Shown piece after piece: positions 5,858-5,889 of a stretch of 5,889 nt of DNA. Below the pieces are notes generated by a model, which saw only the letters and a list, made by a program, of their open reading frames with translations, was not told the origin of the DNA and made no database searches. Numbering within the stretch: the first letter of the stretch is position 1; every line of letters begins with the position of its first letter. Origin of the DNA: DAOUGC01 sp034429695 (GTDB lineage: Bacteria; Chloroflexota; Anaerolineae; Anaerolineales; Anaerolineaceae); contig DAOUGC010000207.1 in NCBI GenBank assembly GCA_034429695.1, forward strand, positions 1 to 5,889, written 5' to 3'. The translations under genes were made by a program, and so were the position numbers.

Positions 5858-5889
5858 CTTTTTCTGTCTTGCTTTTTGGGGTCAGTTCA
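5853..5889 (-). repeat. Terminal inverted repeat proximal to the transposase start (IRL)
   Basis: Read on the minus strand it begins TGAACTGACCCC and ends AAGAAAGC, matching the other end at 30 of 37 positions. Its inner bases overlap the upstream arm of the SD-masking hairpin by 5 bp. The window stops exactly at its outermost base. Confidence 0.9.

Larger units (their letters stand above)
4618..5889 (-). mobile_element. Complete IS3-family insertion sequence (1272 bp, IS150-like)
   Basis: The element is bounded by 37-bp terminal inverted repeats that begin TGAACTG and carry a C-rich block next to it, as in IS150-like members of the IS3 family. It contains the typical pair of overlapping genes, orfA (HTH) and orfB (DDE integrase core), in relative -1 phase with an A7 slippery site. 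Both genes are open from start to stop and both ends look intact, so the copy is potentially active. Transposition in this family is copy-out/paste-in through an OrfAB-made circle. The right outer flank lies outside the window, so a target duplication cannot be checked; the three bases outside the left end are GAT (4615-4617). Family assignment is firm; the IS150 subgroup is a judgement from the ends and protein motifs. Confidence 0.92.

Overview
This 5.9 kb window, roughly 53-56% GC by eye, carries one line of genes, all on the minus strand. Reading in the direction of transcription (right to left) there is a complete IS3-family insertion sequence, a GPH-type sugar/cation symporter gene, and a two-component pair (multi-spanning membrane sensor histidine kinase followed by a NarL/LuxR-type response regulator). 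The gene style (long multi-TM HisKA_3 kinases with a degenerate GAF region, a translationally coupled LuxR-type regulator, and an MFS sugar carrier) fits a Chloroflexota bacterium, perhaps Anaerolineae. This is inferred from protein character only; no rRNA or marker gene is present, so the assignment is tentative.

Layout: 1-134 is non-coding sequence downstream of the regulator, with several small inverted repeats. 135-776 is the response regulator and 773-2854 the kinase, joined by an ATGA stop/start overlap. 2855-3049 is intergenic and holds a 20-bp palindrome just upstream of the kinase start, plus a clear intrinsic terminator that ends the upstream transporter transcript. 3050-4474 is the transporter. 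4475-4617 is its control region, with a perfect TATAAT box, a Shine-Dalgarno sequence and a 30-bp imperfect palindrome upstream of the box. 4618-5889 is the IS element: 37-bp terminal inverted repeats (30/37 identical), orfA, orfB, an A7 slippery site and a hairpin that would mask the transposase ribosome-binding site. The last base of the window is the last base of the element.

The kinase and regulator should form a self-contained signalling pathway: an unknown, membrane-associated cue leads to autophosphorylation on His490, phosphotransfer to Asp54 of the regulator, and DNA binding by its C-terminal HTH. The transporter is a separate transcription unit. Its control by this two-component system is possible but nothing in the sequence demonstrates it. 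The IS lies about 140 bp upstream of the transporter start, in the same orientation, and looks intact.

I see no convincing new multi-gene system here. The points most worth a second look are local: the hairpin that would sequester the transposase SD, the palindrome upstream of the transporter's -10 box, the Asp-to-Asn change in the transporter's cation motif, and the palindrome at the kinase start.
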